Assembly: GCA_964489705.1 (NCBI GenBank)
Contig: CAZAZQ010000041.1
Coordinates: 1 to 5,201 of the forward strand
DNA from: CAZAZQ01 sp964489705
GTDB lineage: Bacteria > Zixibacteria > MSB-5A5 > GN15 > FEB-12
Direction: 5' to 3'
Length of the DNA stretch: 5,201 nt
A program made the translations under genes and the position numbers. Numbering within the stretch: the stretch's first letter is position 1; every line of letters begins with the position of its first letter. Shown piece after piece: positions 4,768 through 5,201 of the stretch. The notes under the pieces were generated by a model, which was given only the letters and a program-made list of their open reading frames with translations, was not told the DNA's origin and made no database searches.

Positions 4768-5201
4768 GTGAAAAGTTCTCAGGCGGTCGTACCGCTGGAG
4801 CGGATTGAAAGCTCCATTCTGGTGATACGCGGCCAAAAGGTAATGCTGGATAAGGACTTAGCTGACCTTTACGGCGTCGAGACGAGAGTTTTATTGCAGG
4901 CGGTAAGGCGCAACATAGACCGGTTTCCTGACGACTTTATGTTCCAGCTTTCCAAGGATGAGTACGAGGTTTTAAGATCACAAATTGTGACCTTAAAAAA
5001 AGGGCGGGGACAGCATCGAAAATATCTTCCATATGCTTTTACCGAGCAGGGGGTGGCGATGCTTTCCAGTGTTTTGCGGAGTAAGCGGGCGATTATGGTC
5101 AATATTGAAATCATGCGGGCGTTTGTTCGGTTGCGACAGATGCTGGCAAGCCACGAGCAACTGGCACGTAAACTCACCGCCCTCGAGAAAAAGTACGACC
5201 G
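4768..5201 (+). CDS. ORF6N-domain DNA-binding protein, 3' end outside window
   Basis: 144 complete codons are visible from GTG 4768, and the frame is still open at the right edge. A TAG at 4756-4758 closes the frame upstream, and a weak AGG (4757-4759) lies 8 bases before the GTG. No earlier start is possible, and later ATG codons fall within the domain. Residues about 10-100 match the ORF6N domain: ERIESSILVIRGQKV (11-25), MLDKDLADLYGVETR (26-40), LLQAVRRNIDRFPDDFMFQL (42-61) and YAFTEQGVAML (89-99). ORF6N is related to the KilA-N/Bro-type DNA-binding domains found in phage antirepressor-like proteins, and chromosomal copies are common in many bacteria. The visible end, HEQLARKLTALEKKYD (129-144), is charged and likely begins a coiled coil, which is usual after this domain. 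A transcriptional or phage-derived role is inferred from the family; nothing around it here is recognisably phage. Confidence 0.92.
   Translation, partial: MKSSQAVVPLERIESSILVIRGQKVMLDKDLADLYGVETRVLLQAVRRNIDRFPDDFMFQLSKDEYEVLRSQIVTLKKGRGQHRKYLPYAFTEQGVAMLSSVLRSKRAIMVNIEIMRAFVRLRQMLASHEQLARKLTALEKKYD

Noticed and set aside
1..5201. CRISPR array, tRNA or rRNA genes, and recognisable transposase or integrase
   Set aside because: No regularly spaced repeats, cloverleaf-like segments, rRNA motifs or recombinase motifs were seen on either strand.

Overview
The window is 5.2 kb from a bacterial chromosome, with every gene on the + strand and moderate GC (roughly 50%, varying by gene). A signal peptide followed by a beta-rich protein ending in an aromatic residue suggests a Gram-negative envelope. 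I cannot place the organism. The ORF6N gene and the A/T-rich spacers would fit an environmental or candidate-phylum bacterium, but that is inference.

Layout: (1) an almost complete isoaspartyl peptidase/type-2 asparaginase (1-930), with only its first few codons outside the window; (2) a 407-base non-coding stretch with a plausible promoter; (3) a 445-codon gene (1338-2675) whose N-terminal half resembles a class III nucleotidyl cyclase with altered key residues, and whose C-terminal half carries GSPTVN and AGITG-type motifs; (4) a spacer (2676-2996) holding a hairpin and a second, partial copy of the last 90 bases of the asparaginase gene; (5) an exported, probably outer-membrane protein (3012-3758); (6) a very short beta-carbonic-anhydrase-like protein (3831-4220); (7) a small three-helix membrane protein (4415-4723) behind its own promoter-like and palindromic sequences; (8) the N-terminal part of an ORF6N-domain protein (4768-5201) that runs off the right edge.

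The most notable structure is the direct repeat. Bases 840-929 (3' end of the asparaginase gene) recur at 2801-2890 with 86 of 90 identities. The 1961-base unit between the repeats holds just the cyclase-like gene, its leader and a hairpin. Removing one unit would leave an intact asparaginase gene followed directly by the spacer before the exported protein. This is what insertion of a one-gene cassette at the 3' end of a gene, with regeneration of that end, would leave behind. No integrase or transposase is visible, so the cassette is either non-autonomous or arrived by homologous or illegitimate recombination. A lone cyclase-like signalling gene in such a cassette is a reasonable candidate for an accessory (possibly defence) gene, but the sequence does not show that function.

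The other genes look like ordinary housekeeping or accessory genes with separate ribosome binding sites. I see no shared pathway among them.
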